Source: Streptomyces sp. Tu6071 (GTDB lineage Bacteria; Actinomycetota; Actinomycetes; Streptomycetales; Streptomycetaceae). From it: a stretch of DNA of 64,000 nucleotides. Each line of letters starts with the position of its first letter. The stretch's first letter is position 1. The stretch spans positions 2,131,445-2,195,444 of the forward strand of contig NZ_CM001165.1 in the NCBI RefSeq assembly GCF_000213055.1, given 5' to 3'. The position numbers were made by a program, and so were the translations under genes. Below are positions 1 through 8,049 of this stretch, piece after piece. Below the pieces are notes generated by a model. That model worked only from the letters and a program-made list of their open reading frames with translations. It was not told the DNA's origin and did no database searches.

Positions 1-97
1 TGTGGCCGCGGCGGCCGAGGAGTTCCGCGAAGGCGCGGGCGGGGCGGGTGTAGCGCTCGTCGAGATCGGCGGCGGACAGGAAGACGCAGATGTTCAT
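1..97 (-). CDS. LOG-family (TIGR00730-like) protein, N-terminal fragment
   Basis: This gene is cut by the window edge; only about 32 N-terminal codons are present, read leftwards from an ATG at 97. The fragment begins MNICVFLSAADLDERYTRPA, which matches the first Rossmann beta-strand and loop of LOG/lysine-decarboxylase-like proteins. In that family, cytokinin-activating or nucleotide-hydrolysing members carry a PGGxGTxxE motif further on, which lies outside the window. The call rests on N-terminal resemblance only, so the enzyme activity is not established. Confidence 0.6.
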   Translation of the reverse strand, partial: MNICVFLSAADLDERYTRPARAFAELLGRRGH

Positions 98-240
98 GGG
101 CGCCACGGTACGGCCCGCGCCACGCCGTGCGGTACGGGCCCCGCGCGTCCCGGGAACAGACGCCGCGCGGGGGAAGCTGAACGGAGGAAGGGCCGCCCGC
201 GCCCCGGGCCCGGCGGCCGTCACAGCGAAAGGACTCCGCC

Positions 241-567
241 ATGGCAGGACACACGATCACGGTCGAGCAGGGCACGGAGCACGTGCGCGCCGTGCACGGC
301 GGCGAGCTGCTCGCCGAGAGCCGCCGCCCGCTCGTGCTGCGCGAGACGGGCTGCCCGGTGCGGTACTACCTGCCGCCCGAGGACGTCCGCACCGCGCTCC
401 TCGTCCCCTCGGACACGACGACGCACTGCCCCTTCAAGGGCGACGCCTCGTACTGGTCGCTCCCCGACGCCCCCGACCTCGTCTGGGCCTACGAGGAGCC
501 CAAGGCGCAGGTCGCGGACATCAAGGGGCACTACTGCTTCTACGAGACGGAGGTACTGGCCGACTGA
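241..567 (+). CDS. DUF427 domain protein
   Basis: This 108-residue cytosolic protein consists of a single DUF427 domain. The family signatures are visible: VRYYLPPEDV near residue 40, then CPFKGDASYW and a YEEP segment towards the C-terminus. DUF427 proteins are small beta-rich proteins of unknown biochemical role that are common in actinobacteria. The start ATG has an AAAGGA ribosome binding site 7 bases upstream. It stands alone, divergent from the LOG-family gene and convergent with mnmA. The domain call is firm; no function is offered. Confidence 0.85.
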   Translation: MAGHTITVEQGTEHVRAVHGGELLAESRRPLVLRETGCPVRYYLPPEDVRTALLVPSDTTTHCPFKGDASYWSLPDAPDLVWAYEEPKAQVADIKGHYCFYETEVLAD

Positions 568-626
568 GCCACCCACGCGGGGAGCACGGCCGCCGGGAGG
601 CACGCGGCAGCCGCCCCCGCCGCGGC

Positions 627-1775
627 TCAGGCGAGCGCCGTGCCCCCGGTCGTCGCGCCCGCCGGTTCCGGCTTCCGCGTCGTCGCGATCGTCGCCGAGC
701 CGACGACGCGGGTCCCGTCGTAGAGCACGACGGCCTGTCCGGGCGCCACGCCCCGTACGGGCGCGTCGAACGCGACGCGCAGTTCGTCGCCCGCCAGCTC
801 CGCCCGCACCTCGCACTCGCCGCCGTGCGCGCGGAGCTGCGCGGTGTAGCGACCGGCGGTGAGCGGCGCGGTGCCGCACCAGCGGGGGCGTACGGCGGTG
901 AGCGAGGCGACGTCGAGGGACTCGCGCGGGCCCACGGTGACCGTGTTGTCGACCGGTGAGATGTCGAGCACGTAGCGCGGCTTGCCGTCGGCGGCCGGGT
1001 GGCCGATGCGCAGGCCCTTGCGCTGGCCGATGGTGAACCCGTACGCACCCTGGTGCGTGCCGAGGCGTGTGCCGCTCTCGTCGACGATGTCGCCCTCGGC
1101 GGTGCCGAGGCGGGAGGCGAGGAAGCCCTGGGTGTCGCCGTCGGCGATGAAGCAGATGTCGTGGCTGTCGGGCTTCTTGGCGACGGCGAGGCCGCGCCGT
1201 TCGGCCTCGGCGCGGATCTCGTCCTTGGTCGTCTCGGTGTCGCCGAGCGGGAACATGGCGTGCGCGAGCTGGCGGTCGTCGAGGACGCCGAGGACGTACG
1301 ACTGGTCCTTGGCCATGTCGCTCGCGCGGTGCAGCTCGCGGCTGCCGTCGGGGTGGGTGAGGACGCGCGCGTAGTGGCCGGTGCAGACGGCGTCGAAGCC
1401 GAGGGCGAGGGCCTTGTCGAGGAGGGCCGCGAACTTGATCTTCTCGTTGCAGCGCAGGCAGGGGTTGGGGGTCCGTCCGGCCTCGTACTCCGCGACGAAG
1501 TCGTCGACGACGTCCTCGCGGAAGCGTTCGGCGAGGTCCCAGACGTAGAAGGGGATGCCGATGACGTCGGCGGCGCGGCGGGCGTCGCGCGAGTCCTCGA
1601 TGGTGCAGCAGCCGCGGGCGCCGGTGCGGAAGGACTGCGGGTTGGCGGAGAGCGCGAGGTGCACTCCGGTCACGTCGTGCCCCGCCTCGGCGGCGCGGGC
1701 GGCGGCGACGGCGGAGTCGACGCCGCCGGACATCGCGGCGAGCACCCTGAGGGGGCGCGGGGAAGTCTCAGTCAT
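627..1775 (-). CDS. mnmA: tRNA-specific 2-thiouridylase MnmA
   Basis: MnmA inserts sulfur at C2 of the wobble uridine in tRNAs for Lys, Glu and Gln, using ATP and a persulfide relayed from a cysteine desulfurase. The 382-residue product has the PP-loop SGGVDS at residues 16-21, the first catalytic cysteine in NPCLRC (C106) and the second in DICF (C208), with the C-terminal beta-barrel domains following. The ATG at 1775 is preceded by GGAAGGG at good spacing; the open frame extends 17 codons further but without a better site. iscS, the likely sulfur donor, lies about 3.4 kb away in the same orientation, a common actinobacterial arrangement. Confidence 0.95.
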   Translation of the reverse strand: MTETSPRPLRVLAAMSGGVDSAVAAARAAEAGHDVTGVHLALSANPQSFRTGARGCCTIEDSRDARRAADVIGIPFYVWDLAERFREDVVDDFVAEYEAGRTPNPCLRCNEKIKFAALLDKALALGFDAVCTGHYARVLTHPDGSRELHRASDMAKDQSYVLGVLDDRQLAHAMFPLGDTETTKDEIRAEAERRGLAVAKKPDSHDICFIADGDTQGFLASRLGTAEGDIVDESGTRLGTHQGAYGFTIGQRKGLRIGHPAADGKPRYVLDISPVDNTVTVGPRESLDVASLTAVRPRWCGTAPLTAGRYTAQLRAHGGECEVRAELAGDELRVAFDAPVRGVAPGQAVVLYDGTRVVGSATIATTRKPEPAGATTGGTALA

Positions 1776-1906
1776 AGCCCTTCCAGAGTACGTGCCGTGC
1801 GGGGCGCGGTTCCCCCGGGTTTTCACCGGCCGCGCCCCCGGCTCGCCGCGCGTCGTTCCGCCGCCCGCGCGGGAACACCGGTCCGTCCGCGACCGTTGAC
1901 AGCGGC

Positions 1907-2617
1907 ATGGAGGGTACGTCGGGTCGCGGACACGGGCCCCGCCTGCCGGACGGCGGCGGGCGGCTCGGCAGGCGCGCGCTGCTCGTGGGCGGCGCGGCGG
2001 CGGCCGTGGGCGCGGGGGTGCTCGCGCGCGACGAGCTGCGGCACCTGTGGTGGCGGGCGCCGGGGGTCGAGAGGTCGCGCGTCGAGGGGGCCGTGGACCA
2101 GCCGGGCGCGGAGTGGGTCGCGGCCTCGGAGGCGAACTGGCGGCGTGCGGACCGGCCGGGGGACTACGGCGTGGACCGCGTCGTGATCCATGTCGTGCAG
2201 GGCAGCTATCCGGTGGCGCTCAAGGTCTTCAAGGACCCGGCGCACGGCGCGGCGGCGCACTACGTGGTGCGCCGCGACGGTCACCTCGCGCAGACGATCC
2301 GCGAGCTGGACGTCGCGTTCCACGCGGGCAACAGGAGCTTCAACGAGCGCAGCATCGGCATCGAGCACGAGGGCTGGATCGACCGCCCGCAGGACTTCAC
2401 GGACGCGATGCTGCGCGCCTCGGCGCGCCTGACCGCGTCGATATGCGCGCGGTACGGCTTCCCGCCGGACCGCGAGCACATCATCGGCCACGTCGAGGTC
2501 CCCGGCGCGGACCACATCGACCCTGGCCGGTCCTGGCCGTGGGAGAAGTACATGCGCATGGTGCGGCAGGCCCGTACGGAGGTGGAGGGGACGAAGGCGG
2601 CGGCGCGGAGGGTCTGA
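1907..2617 (+). CDS. Secreted N-acetylmuramoyl-L-alanine amidase (Amidase_2)
   Basis: This 236-residue protein carries an Amidase_2/PGRP-like zinc amidase domain that would cleave the bond between N-acetylmuramic acid and L-alanine in peptidoglycan. An N-terminal [12 protein letters not shown] segment followed by a hydrophobic Ala/Val run looks like a Tat-type signal, so export is inferred. The catalytic core spans about residues 75-215: VIHVVQG gives the first zinc histidine, IGIEHEG lies mid-domain, and [14 protein letters not shown] holds the last ligands. No clear Shine-Dalgarno site precedes the ATG, so a leaderless or weakly translated message is possible. It is divergent from mnmA. Confidence 0.88.
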   Translation: MEGTSGRGHGPRLPDGGGRLGRRALLVGGAAAAVGAGVLARDELRHLWWRAPGVERSRVEGAVDQPGAEWVAASEANWRRADRPGDYGVDRVVIHVVQGSYPVALKVFKDPAHGAAAHYVVRRDGHLAQTIRELDVAFHAGNRSFNERSIGIEHEGWIDRPQDFTDAMLRASARLTASICARYGFPPDREHIIGHVEVPGADHIDPGRSWPWEKYMRMVRQARTEVEGTKAAARRV

Positions 2618-2660
2618 GGGCGGGGCGGAGGCGGTACGGGTACCGACCTCGGGCGGCACG

Positions 2661-2918
2661 GTGAGCGGGGACATGCTGCCCGGCTTCGGGCGGGCGCTGC
2701 ACACGGTGCTGCCTTTCGCGCGCTTCCTCGACCTGACGCGCGCCGAGGCGTACTTCGGCGGGCACGGTGCGCTCGCGCCGCTCCTCGCGCTGCTCGGCTG
2801 GGCGGCGGCGGGCGCGGGCGCGCTGCTGGGCGCCGAACTGTGGACCGGCAGGTCCGCGCGACCGAAGCCGGACAAGGCGCTTCCGCCCGCGAAGACGCGG
2901 GATAGCCTCCCGGCATGA
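2661..2918 (+). CDS. Small membrane protein, possible C-terminal remnant of an ABC-2/DUF3533-type permease
   Basis: This short frame (85 residues, GTG start) has one strong hydrophobic segment (APLLALLGWAAAGAGALLGA, about residues 38-57) and a charged tail. The run MLPGFGRALHTVLPFA with YFGG before the hydrophobic segment resembles the last part of YhgE/Pip- or DUF3533-type membrane proteins, so it may be a remnant of a larger gene. That link is from pattern memory only. Its stop overlaps the next ATG as ATGA, so it is translationally coupled to the VOC gene, which argues that it is expressed. Confidence 0.45.
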   Translation: MSGDMLPGFGRALHTVLPFARFLDLTRAEAYFGGHGALAPLLALLGWAAAGAGALLGAELWTGRSARPKPDKALPPAKTRDSLPA

Positions 2919-3298
2919 TCGCCACCCTGCAGACCCAGGTGCTCAACTGCCCCGAGCCGCACGACCTCGCGGCCTTCTACGCCCGGCTGCTCGGCGGCGA
3001 GGTCGACAGGCCCGATCCCCGCTGGGCGCTCGGCGAGGATTTCGCGACGCTGCACCTCCCGGGCGGCGCGGTCCTCTCCTTCCAGCGCGACCCCCGCTTC
3101 CGGGCCGCCACCTGGCCCGACCCGGCCGTTGCGCTTCAAAGCCACCTGGACCTCGGCGTGGCCGACCTGGACGCGGCGGAGCACCTCGCCCTCACCGCAG
3201 GCGCGCGCCGCTTGACGACCCCACCCGGCATCAAGGGCTGGCGCGTCTACGCGGACCCGGCGGGACATGTGTTCTGCCTGGTGCGCGAGCGCGGCTGA
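2915..3298 (+). CDS. VOC-superfamily (glyoxalase/bleomycin-resistance-like) protein
   Basis: This 127-residue protein has the paired beta-alpha-beta-beta-beta modules of the vicinal oxygen chelate fold: LNCPEPHDLAAFYARLLGGE at the start, FATLHLPGGAVLSFQ mid-way and RVYADPAGHVFCLV at the end. It fits the Glyoxalase_6-like group, which includes resistance proteins and enzymes of unknown substrate. It is small and cytosolic. Its ATG overlaps the stop of the preceding small membrane gene. The fold is clear; the substrate cannot be read from the sequence. Confidence 0.85.
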   Translation: MIATLQTQVLNCPEPHDLAAFYARLLGGEVDRPDPRWALGEDFATLHLPGGAVLSFQRDPRFRAATWPDPAVALQSHLDLGVADLDAAEHLALTAGARRLTTPPGIKGWRVYADPAGHVFCLVRERG

Positions 3299-3467
3299 GG
3301 TCCGGGGCGGATGACCCGCTGGGGGGTGAGGGGCCGGGGCCCGGCGGGGAACTCACGAGGGCTGCCCCGACAGGCAGGGATGACTGCCCCGGAAGCTCTG
3401 GCCCGGAGCGAGGCGAGGGGGTCATGGTGAAGGACGCACCTACGAAGGCGCAGAGGAGCCCGTCGCC

Positions 3468-4916
3468 TTGCACGCACACGAAGAACAACAGCCAGCGGGG
3501 CGAACGCCCCTGCGGCGGCCGTCGCGGCAGGCGCAAGAGCGGCCGTCCGCCCCAGACGTTCCGGGCGCGTCCGCGTCGCTCCTCGGCTTGCAGCGGGCAG
3601 CGGGCAACGCCGCCGTCGTCCGGGCGCTGTCCGGGCAGTCGGACGCCCCGGCCGTGCAGCGCGTCGCGACCACCCCCGTTCAGCGCGTCCGGGGCGACGA
3701 GTACCCGGAGGGGACGTACGGGAAGCGCGCCAAGGAGCGGAAGTACCTGGAGCAGGCCTTCGACACCGACATGGGCGGCGATCACTTCCAGGTCGAGCAC
3801 GCGCACGGGTACGCGTCCACGGCACGCCATGCTCCGGTGCCCCGTAAGAGCAACACCCGGCACGAGGGCGAGATCTTCGCGTACTACGAGACGCTGGCGG
3901 CCCACCGCGAACACCGGGGCACCGGCAGCAGCGGCCAGCGCGGTTCCACGGGCATGAACAGCAGGGACTACCGCGACCGGCAGGAGGAGTACCTCCTCGA
4001 CGACAACCCGTACGGGTCCCTGGAGATCAACCAGCTCGAATACGGTATGGAACCGTCCTTCCACGCGATGAGCGGGACGCGCCAGGGGAAGGCCGCGGAC
4101 GCCAGCTTCAGGCGTGCGCTCAAGGCCAATCCGCGTACGCCGATCTACGACCGCGACGGCACACGGCGCCACGCCCGTTCGCTTCGTCCCGGCGAGCAGG
4201 CGCGGCTCGATCTCATGCGTGGCGAGCTACGGGATCGCGAGGAGCTTCCCTATCAGGACAAGGTGAAGGTACTGCGTGACGAGTACGGCGGCTCGCGGTT
4301 CGACGAGTACCCCACGCGGTCGCGCGGGCCGGCCGACGGCGAGGAGCTGACCGACTTCTTCGACGCGCCGCGCGAGAAGAGCAGCTCTCAGCGCAGGGCA
4401 CTCAAGAGGCTGGCCAGGACGCCCTACAAGCGCGGCTACGACCTCGACCTGGACGAAGGAGGCCGTGGCCGGAGCCGGAGCCCCTTCGTCGACGACGAGG
4501 AACGCCGGGGCAGGCGGGGCAAGAGCAGGGCGCGCGACTACGACGAGCCCGGCCCGAGCAGGCGCGACAAGAGCCGGACACGTCTCGTCGAACTGGACTA
4601 CGACGACGAGCGCCCCAGCAGGCGCGGCAAGAGCAGGGCACGCCCCGTCGAACTGGACTACGACGACCGCCCGAGCAGGCGCGACAAAAGCAGGGCACGC
4701 CCCGTCGAACTCGACTACGAGGACGACCGCCCCAGCCGACGCGCCAAGAGCAGGGCGCGCGTCTCCGACTGGGACGATCGGCCTCGCGGCAGCCGGTACG
4801 ACGCCCCCGCGGAGGACGACTACCTGCTGAGCCAGCCCAGTGAGCCCCTCTTCGGCAGGTCCTACGACCGGTACGACGATCGGTCCTACGACCGCGACGA
4901 CCGCAGGTACTACTGA
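3468..4916 (+). CDS. eCIS-associated-type protein with LQRAAGN N-terminal motif, unknown core and Arg/Ser-Asp repeat tail
   Basis: This is a 482-residue protein of unknown function. Its N-terminus (MHAHEEQ, then LLGLQRAAGNAAVVRAL at residues 38-54, then two VQR tripeptides at 63-65 and 71-73) matches the leader shared by actinobacterial DUF4157-type proteins and other putative cargo linked to extracellular contractile injection systems. A middle region (about 80-270) holds GDHFQVEHAHGY, a glutamate-rich YYETLAAHREHRGTG segment and NQLEYGMEPSFHAMSGTRQG; I recognise no named enzyme fold. Residues 363-438 are tandem basic/acidic repeats, and the tail is Tyr/Asp/Arg-rich. I chose the TTG at 3468 because GAGGAG sits 9 bases upstream. 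No contractile-sheath genes are in the window, so the injection-system link is inference. Confidence 0.7.
   Translation: MHAHEEQQPAGRTPLRRPSRQAQERPSAPDVPGASASLLGLQRAAGNAAVVRALSGQSDAPAVQRVATTPVQRVRGDEYPEGTYGKRAKERKYLEQAFDTDMGGDHFQVEHAHGYASTARHAPVPRKSNTRHEGEIFAYYETLAAHREHRGTGSSGQRGSTGMNSRDYRDRQEEYLLDDNPYGSLEINQLEYGMEPSFHAMSGTRQGKAADASFRRALKANPRTPIYDRDGTRRHARSLRPGEQARLDLMRGELRDREELPYQDKVKVLRDEYGGSRFDEYPTRSRGPADGEELTDFFDAPREKSSSQRRALKRLARTPYKRGYDLDLDEGGRGRSRSPFVDDEERRGRRGKSRARDYDEPGPSRRDKSRTRLVELDYDDERPSRRGKSRARPVELDYDDRPSRRDKSRARPVELDYEDDRPSRRAKSRARVSDWDDRPRGSRYDAPAEDDYLLSQPSEPLFGRSYDRYDDRSYDRDDRRYY
4554..4781 (+). repeat. Tandem 57-60 bp in-frame repeats encoding PSRR-x-KSRAR-PVELDYDD
   Basis: Four consecutive in-frame copies occupy 4554-4613, 4614-4670, 4671-4730 and 4731-4781, the last one diverged. 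Each encodes a basic Arg/Ser block (PSRR, KSRAR) followed by an acidic ELDYDD block, giving charge alternation with a period of about 20 residues. A weaker relative (RRGKSRARDYDE) precedes them. Synonymous differences between copies show that they are not freshly duplicated. Confidence 0.9.
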
Positions 4917-5142
4917 GGCTGGGAGGGCAGGCGGGACGGCACGTGCGGGCCGGGTGGCGGGTGGTCTCGCCTCCCGGCCCGCGCCGTGCGTCCGGCAAGC
5001 CGCCCGGACCCGCCCGGGAGACGACGGAAGCCCCGTACCCTCCCGGGACCGGCGGAGGTCGCCGGTCGTCGGTCGCTCGGGGTTCTCCGCGCGCCCTCTG
5101 CCGTGCGCCGCTCCCCCGCCGTCTCGGCGCTCCCCCGGGGCG

Positions 5143-6306
5143 TCAGCTCAGCCCGGCCGTCCTGGCGCGGGTCACCACGGGGCCGATGGCCTCGGCGACC
5201 GCGTCGATGTCGGCCTCGGTGCTCGTGTGGCCGAGGGAGAAGCGGAGGGTACCGCGGGCGAGGTCGGGGGCGACGCCGGTCGCGAGGAGTACGTGGCTGG
5301 GCTGGGCGATACCGGCGGTGCACGCGGAGCCCGTCGAGCACTCGATGCCCTGTGCGTCGAGGAGCAGGAGGAGCGAGTCGCCCTCGCAGCCGGGGAAGGA
5401 GAAGTGCGCGTTGGCGGGGAGCCGGTGGACCGGGTCGCCGCCGAGGACCGCGTCGGGCACGGCGTCCCGTACCTCCTTCACGAGCCGGTCGCGCAGCGCG
5501 CCGACCTCGCGGGCGAACTCCTCCTGGCGCGCGGCGGCGAGCCGGCCCGCGACGGCGAAGGAGGCGATCGCGGGCACGTCGAGCGTCCCGGAGCGCACGT
5601 GCCGCTCCTGGCCGCCGCCGTGCAGCACGGGTACGGGGGTCAGGGCGCGGCTCAGGAGGAGCGCGCCGATGCCGTAGGGGCCGCCGATCTTGTGGCCGCT
5701 CACCGTCGCGGCGGCGAGGCCGGAGGCGGCGAAGTCGAGGGGGACCTGGCCGAACGCCTGGACGGCGTCGGCGTGCAGCGGGACGCCGTACTCGGCGGCG
5801 ACGGCGGCGAGTTCGGCCACCGGCTGGAGGGTGCCGATCTCGTTGTTGGCCCACATGACCGTGGCGAGCGCGACCGACTCGGGTGCGCGCGCGATCGCCT
5901 CGCGCAGCGTCTCGGGTGCGACGCGCCCGTACGCGTCGACCGGCAGGTACTCGACGCGGGCGCCCTCGTGGCTGCCGAGCCAGTCGACGGCGTCGAGCAC
6001 CGCGTGGTGCTCGACGGGGCTGGCGAGGACGCGGTCGCGGCGCGGGTCCTCGGCGCGGCGGGACCAGTAGAGGCCCTTGACGGCGAGGTTGTCGGCCTCG
6101 GTGCCGCCCGCTGTGAAGACGACCTCGCTGGGACGGGCGCCGAGCGCGTCGGCGAGCGTCTCGCGGGACTCCTCGACGACGCGGCGGGCGCGGCGGCCCG
6201 AGGCGTGCAGCGAGGAGGCGTTGCCGACGGCGGTGAGCTGGGCGTTCAGCGCCTCGACGGCCTCGGGGAGCATGGGGGTCGTCGCTGCGTGGTCGAGGTA
6301 GGCCAT
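5143..6306 (-). CDS. iscS: Cysteine desulfurase (NifS/IscS family)
   Basis: This PLP enzyme removes sulfur from L-cysteine and carries it as a persulfide for Fe-S clusters and for tRNA thiolation by MnmA. The 387-residue protein starts [11 protein letters not shown], typical of the family. The PLP-binding lysine is K206 in SGHKIGG, the conserved histidine region is [10 protein letters not shown], and the persulfide cysteine is C329 in STGSACTAG. The STGSACT context and the length suggest a class I (IscS/NifS) rather than a SufS enzyme. GGAG precedes the ATG. Its proximity to mnmA supports a tRNA 2-thiolation role. Confidence 0.93.
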   Translation of the reverse strand: MAYLDHAATTPMLPEAVEALNAQLTAVGNASSLHASGRRARRVVEESRETLADALGARPSEVVFTAGGTEADNLAVKGLYWSRRAEDPRRDRVLASPVEHHAVLDAVDWLGSHEGARVEYLPVDAYGRVAPETLREAIARAPESVALATVMWANNEIGTLQPVAELAAVAAEYGVPLHADAVQAFGQVPLDFAASGLAAATVSGHKIGGPYGIGALLLSRALTPVPVLHGGGQERHVRSGTLDVPAIASFAVAGRLAAARQEEFAREVGALRDRLVKEVRDAVPDAVLGGDPVHRLPANAHFSFPGCEGDSLLLLLDAQGIECSTGSACTAGIAQPSHVLLATGVAPDLARGTLRFSLGHTSTEADIDAVAEAIGPVVTRARTAGLS

Positions 6307-6515
6307 GGTGGCTCCGATTCTACGAGCCGTACGGGGCGTCTCGGGCCGCCCCCGATGCGCCGCCGCTCACACCGGCCCGGCGGCTGCCCCGCGGCGCGGT
6401 CCGCCCCGGCGCGCGGCCCGCCACTCACACCGGCCGCGTCCCGGCGAACCACCCGCAGCTCACACGGCTCGCGCCCCGGTCCGCCGTCCGCCGCTCACCG
6501 CTCGCCGTCCGCCGC

Positions 6516-6863
6516 TCACATGCTCCACGAGAGCGTCGAGTCCGCCGCCGCGAGGGCAAAGAAGACGACGAGGTCGGCGATGCCGAGGCCGAGACCGAGG
6601 AGCGCGCGCCCGCGCCGCGCGGTCCCCCGCCACAGCGCGAGGCCCGCGAGGACGAGGGCGACGGGACCGAGGACGACGTTGAGCACAAGCAGGCCGAGGA
6701 GCCCGAGCACGAAGGCGGCGACGGCCATGGCGTCGGCGTCACGCCGGGACGCGGAGGGCGCGGCGGACGTGGCGGGCTCGGTGGAGGTGGGGCGCACGAC
6801 GCGTGCGAGGCGGACGAGGTGCACGGGGTGGTGGGTTCGGCGTTCCTGATCGAGGGTCTTCAT
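6516..6863 (-). CDS. DUF4190-like two-helix membrane protein
   Basis: This 115-residue protein has a hydrophilic N-terminal half (about 45 residues, basic and Ser/Thr/Pro-rich) followed by two transmembrane helices, MAVAAFVLGLLGLLVLNVVLG and LLGLGLGIADLVVFFALAAA, separated by a GLALWRGTARRGRAL loop. This is the layout of DUF4190 proteins, whose role is unknown. GGAGGT lies just upstream of the ATG. It follows the 54-residue membrane gene by 53 bases, and both probably read from the promoter region facing the TetR gene, so they may share its regulation. Confidence 0.75.
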   Translation of the reverse strand: MKTLDQERRTHHPVHLVRLARVVRPTSTEPATSAAPSASRRDADAMAVAAFVLGLLGLLVLNVVLGPVALVLAGLALWRGTARRGRALLGLGLGIADLVVFFALAAADSTLSWSM

Positions 6864-6916
6864 GAGGTACCTCCAGGTGGTGGCTCGGCGTGCGCGGGCT
6901 CGGCGGGCGCGGGGGC

Positions 6917-7081
6917 TCAGCGGTGTGCCGCCCCGTGGGTGCGGCGGCGTTCGCGTACCGCGAAGACCACGAGCCAGGCGCCGATCGCGGCGCCCGCGAC
7001 GAGCGAGACGGCGACCGGGACGTGGGCGACGGCGCCGAGGACGACGCCGAGCAGGAGCAGGGCCGCGACGAGGACGAGCAT
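6917..7081 (-). CDS. 54-residue two-helix membrane protein
   Basis: This very small gene was picked out because a near-perfect AAGGAGGT site precedes its ATG at 7081. The 54-residue product is almost entirely two hydrophobic helices: MLVLVAALLLLGVVLGAVAH and VSLVAGAAIGAWLVVFAV, ending in an arginine-rich tail RERRRTHGAAHR. I recognise no family. It heads a two-gene unit with the DUF4190-like gene. A palindrome at 7116-7143, only 35 bases from its start, is placed to control it. Confidence 0.75.
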   Translation of the reverse strand: MLVLVAALLLLGVVLGAVAHVPVAVSLVAGAAIGAWLVVFAVRERRRTHGAAHR

Positions 7082-7115
7082 CCGAACCTCCTTGAGGGCC
7101 GACGGACGAAATCCG

Positions 7116-7195
7116 GTGAACAGTTGTGAGTACAACTGTTCACTGACTGCCCAGTCTACACATCCGGGCGCTTGGGAATTTCGGCGAACAGTTGT
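7116..7195. promoter_or_regulatory. Palindromic operator (12-bp arms) plus a third half-site, between small membrane genes and a TetR gene
   Basis: GTGAACAGTTGT (7116-7127) and its exact reverse complement ACAACTGTTCAC (7132-7143) are separated by GAGT. The ten-base core GAACAGTTGT recurs in direct orientation at 7186-7195, just before the TetR start codon. The arrangement fits a TetR-family dimer controlling both divergent units, with the third copy positioned for autoregulation. The sites are directly visible; the binding protein is inferred. Confidence 0.75.
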
Positions 7196-7207
7196 TGACT
7201 GGATGGC

Positions 7208-7873
7208 ATGGATCACACCGACGCCCCCGCACCCGTCGGCGAGGCAGCCGCGTCGAACAGCAGGGCCGTGCGCAAGGAACGCACGCGCAGAGCCCTCCTG
7301 GACGCCGCGCTCGGCCTCCTCGCCGAGCAGAGCCTCAGCGGCCTCGGGCTGCGCGAGGTGACGCGCGCGGCCGGGATCGCTCCGACCGCCTTCTACCGGC
7401 ACTTCCGCGACATCCCCGCCCTCGGCGTCGCCCTCGTCGACGAAGCCCTCGGCAGCCTCCACCAGGTCGTGCGGGCACTGCTCGCGGCCGGGGCGAGCGC
7501 CGAGGACCGGATCGCCGACGCGGTCGCCCTCATCGCCACGCACGTGCGCGCGTACCCGGCGCACGTGCGCTTCATCGCGCGTGAGCGGCACGGGGGCGTA
7601 CGGGCCGTGCGCGAGGCGACGGACCGGGAGCTGCGCGGCTTCTCGTACGAGGTCGCGACGGGGCTCGCCGCGCAGCCGGAGTCGCGGGGCTGGACCGTCC
7701 GGGACGTCCAGATGCTCGCCGAGCTGTACGTGGACCTGCTCCTGCTCACCGCGACGTCCCTCCTGGAGACGGAGCCGGGCTCGGAGGCGGAGCGCGCGGT
7801 GCTCACGGGCGCGCGGCGGAAACTGCGCGTGGTGGCGCTGGGACGGCGCCACTGGCAGGACGAGGGCGCCTGA
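7208..7873 (+). CDS. TetR-family regulator, FabR/DesT-like
   Basis: This 221-residue repressor has a helix-turn-helix at about residues 20-65: RRALLDAALGLLAEQ, then LGLREVTRAAGIAPTAFYRHF. That APTAFYRHFRD wording, together with the VDEAL that follows it and a downstream RFIARERHGG segment, is characteristic of the FabR/DesT group. Members of that group sense acyl-CoA or acyl-ACP saturation and control fatty-acid desaturation or synthesis. No desaturase gene is adjacent here, so its regulon may simply be the two divergent small membrane proteins and itself. A membrane-lipid signal is a reasonable inference but is not shown. Confidence 0.85.
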   Translation: MDHTDAPAPVGEAAASNSRAVRKERTRRALLDAALGLLAEQSLSGLGLREVTRAAGIAPTAFYRHFRDIPALGVALVDEALGSLHQVVRALLAAGASAEDRIADAVALIATHVRAYPAHVRFIARERHGGVRAVREATDRELRGFSYEVATGLAAQPESRGWTVRDVQMLAELYVDLLLLTATSLLETEPGSEAERAVLTGARRKLRVVALGRRHWQDEGA

Positions 7874-8049
7874 CCGCCCGCACGCCCCGAAGCCCCGACC
7901 CCTCGCCCAAGTCCACGCCCACGCCCACCCGACGCGCGACGTCTCCCGCGCCCCTCGTCGTCACCGAGGGGACCGACGCCGCAGCCCGCGAAGCGAGCGG
8001 CACGGCGGGCGAGCGGCACTCCGCGCCGTGCGGCGTACCCCCGCGCCCC

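Noticed and set aside
2767..3957. A 396-codon plus-strand frame overlapping the VOC and eCIS-type genes
   Set aside because: The translation is Arg/Pro/Ser/Gly text with no domain, and it overlaps two better-supported genes that have ribosome sites.
6307..6515. Recurrent CCGCC(G/A)CTCACACCGGCC-like text between iscS and the DUF4190-like gene
   Set aside because: Copies are very irregular and best explained as low-complexity GC-rich spacer; not listed as a repeat.
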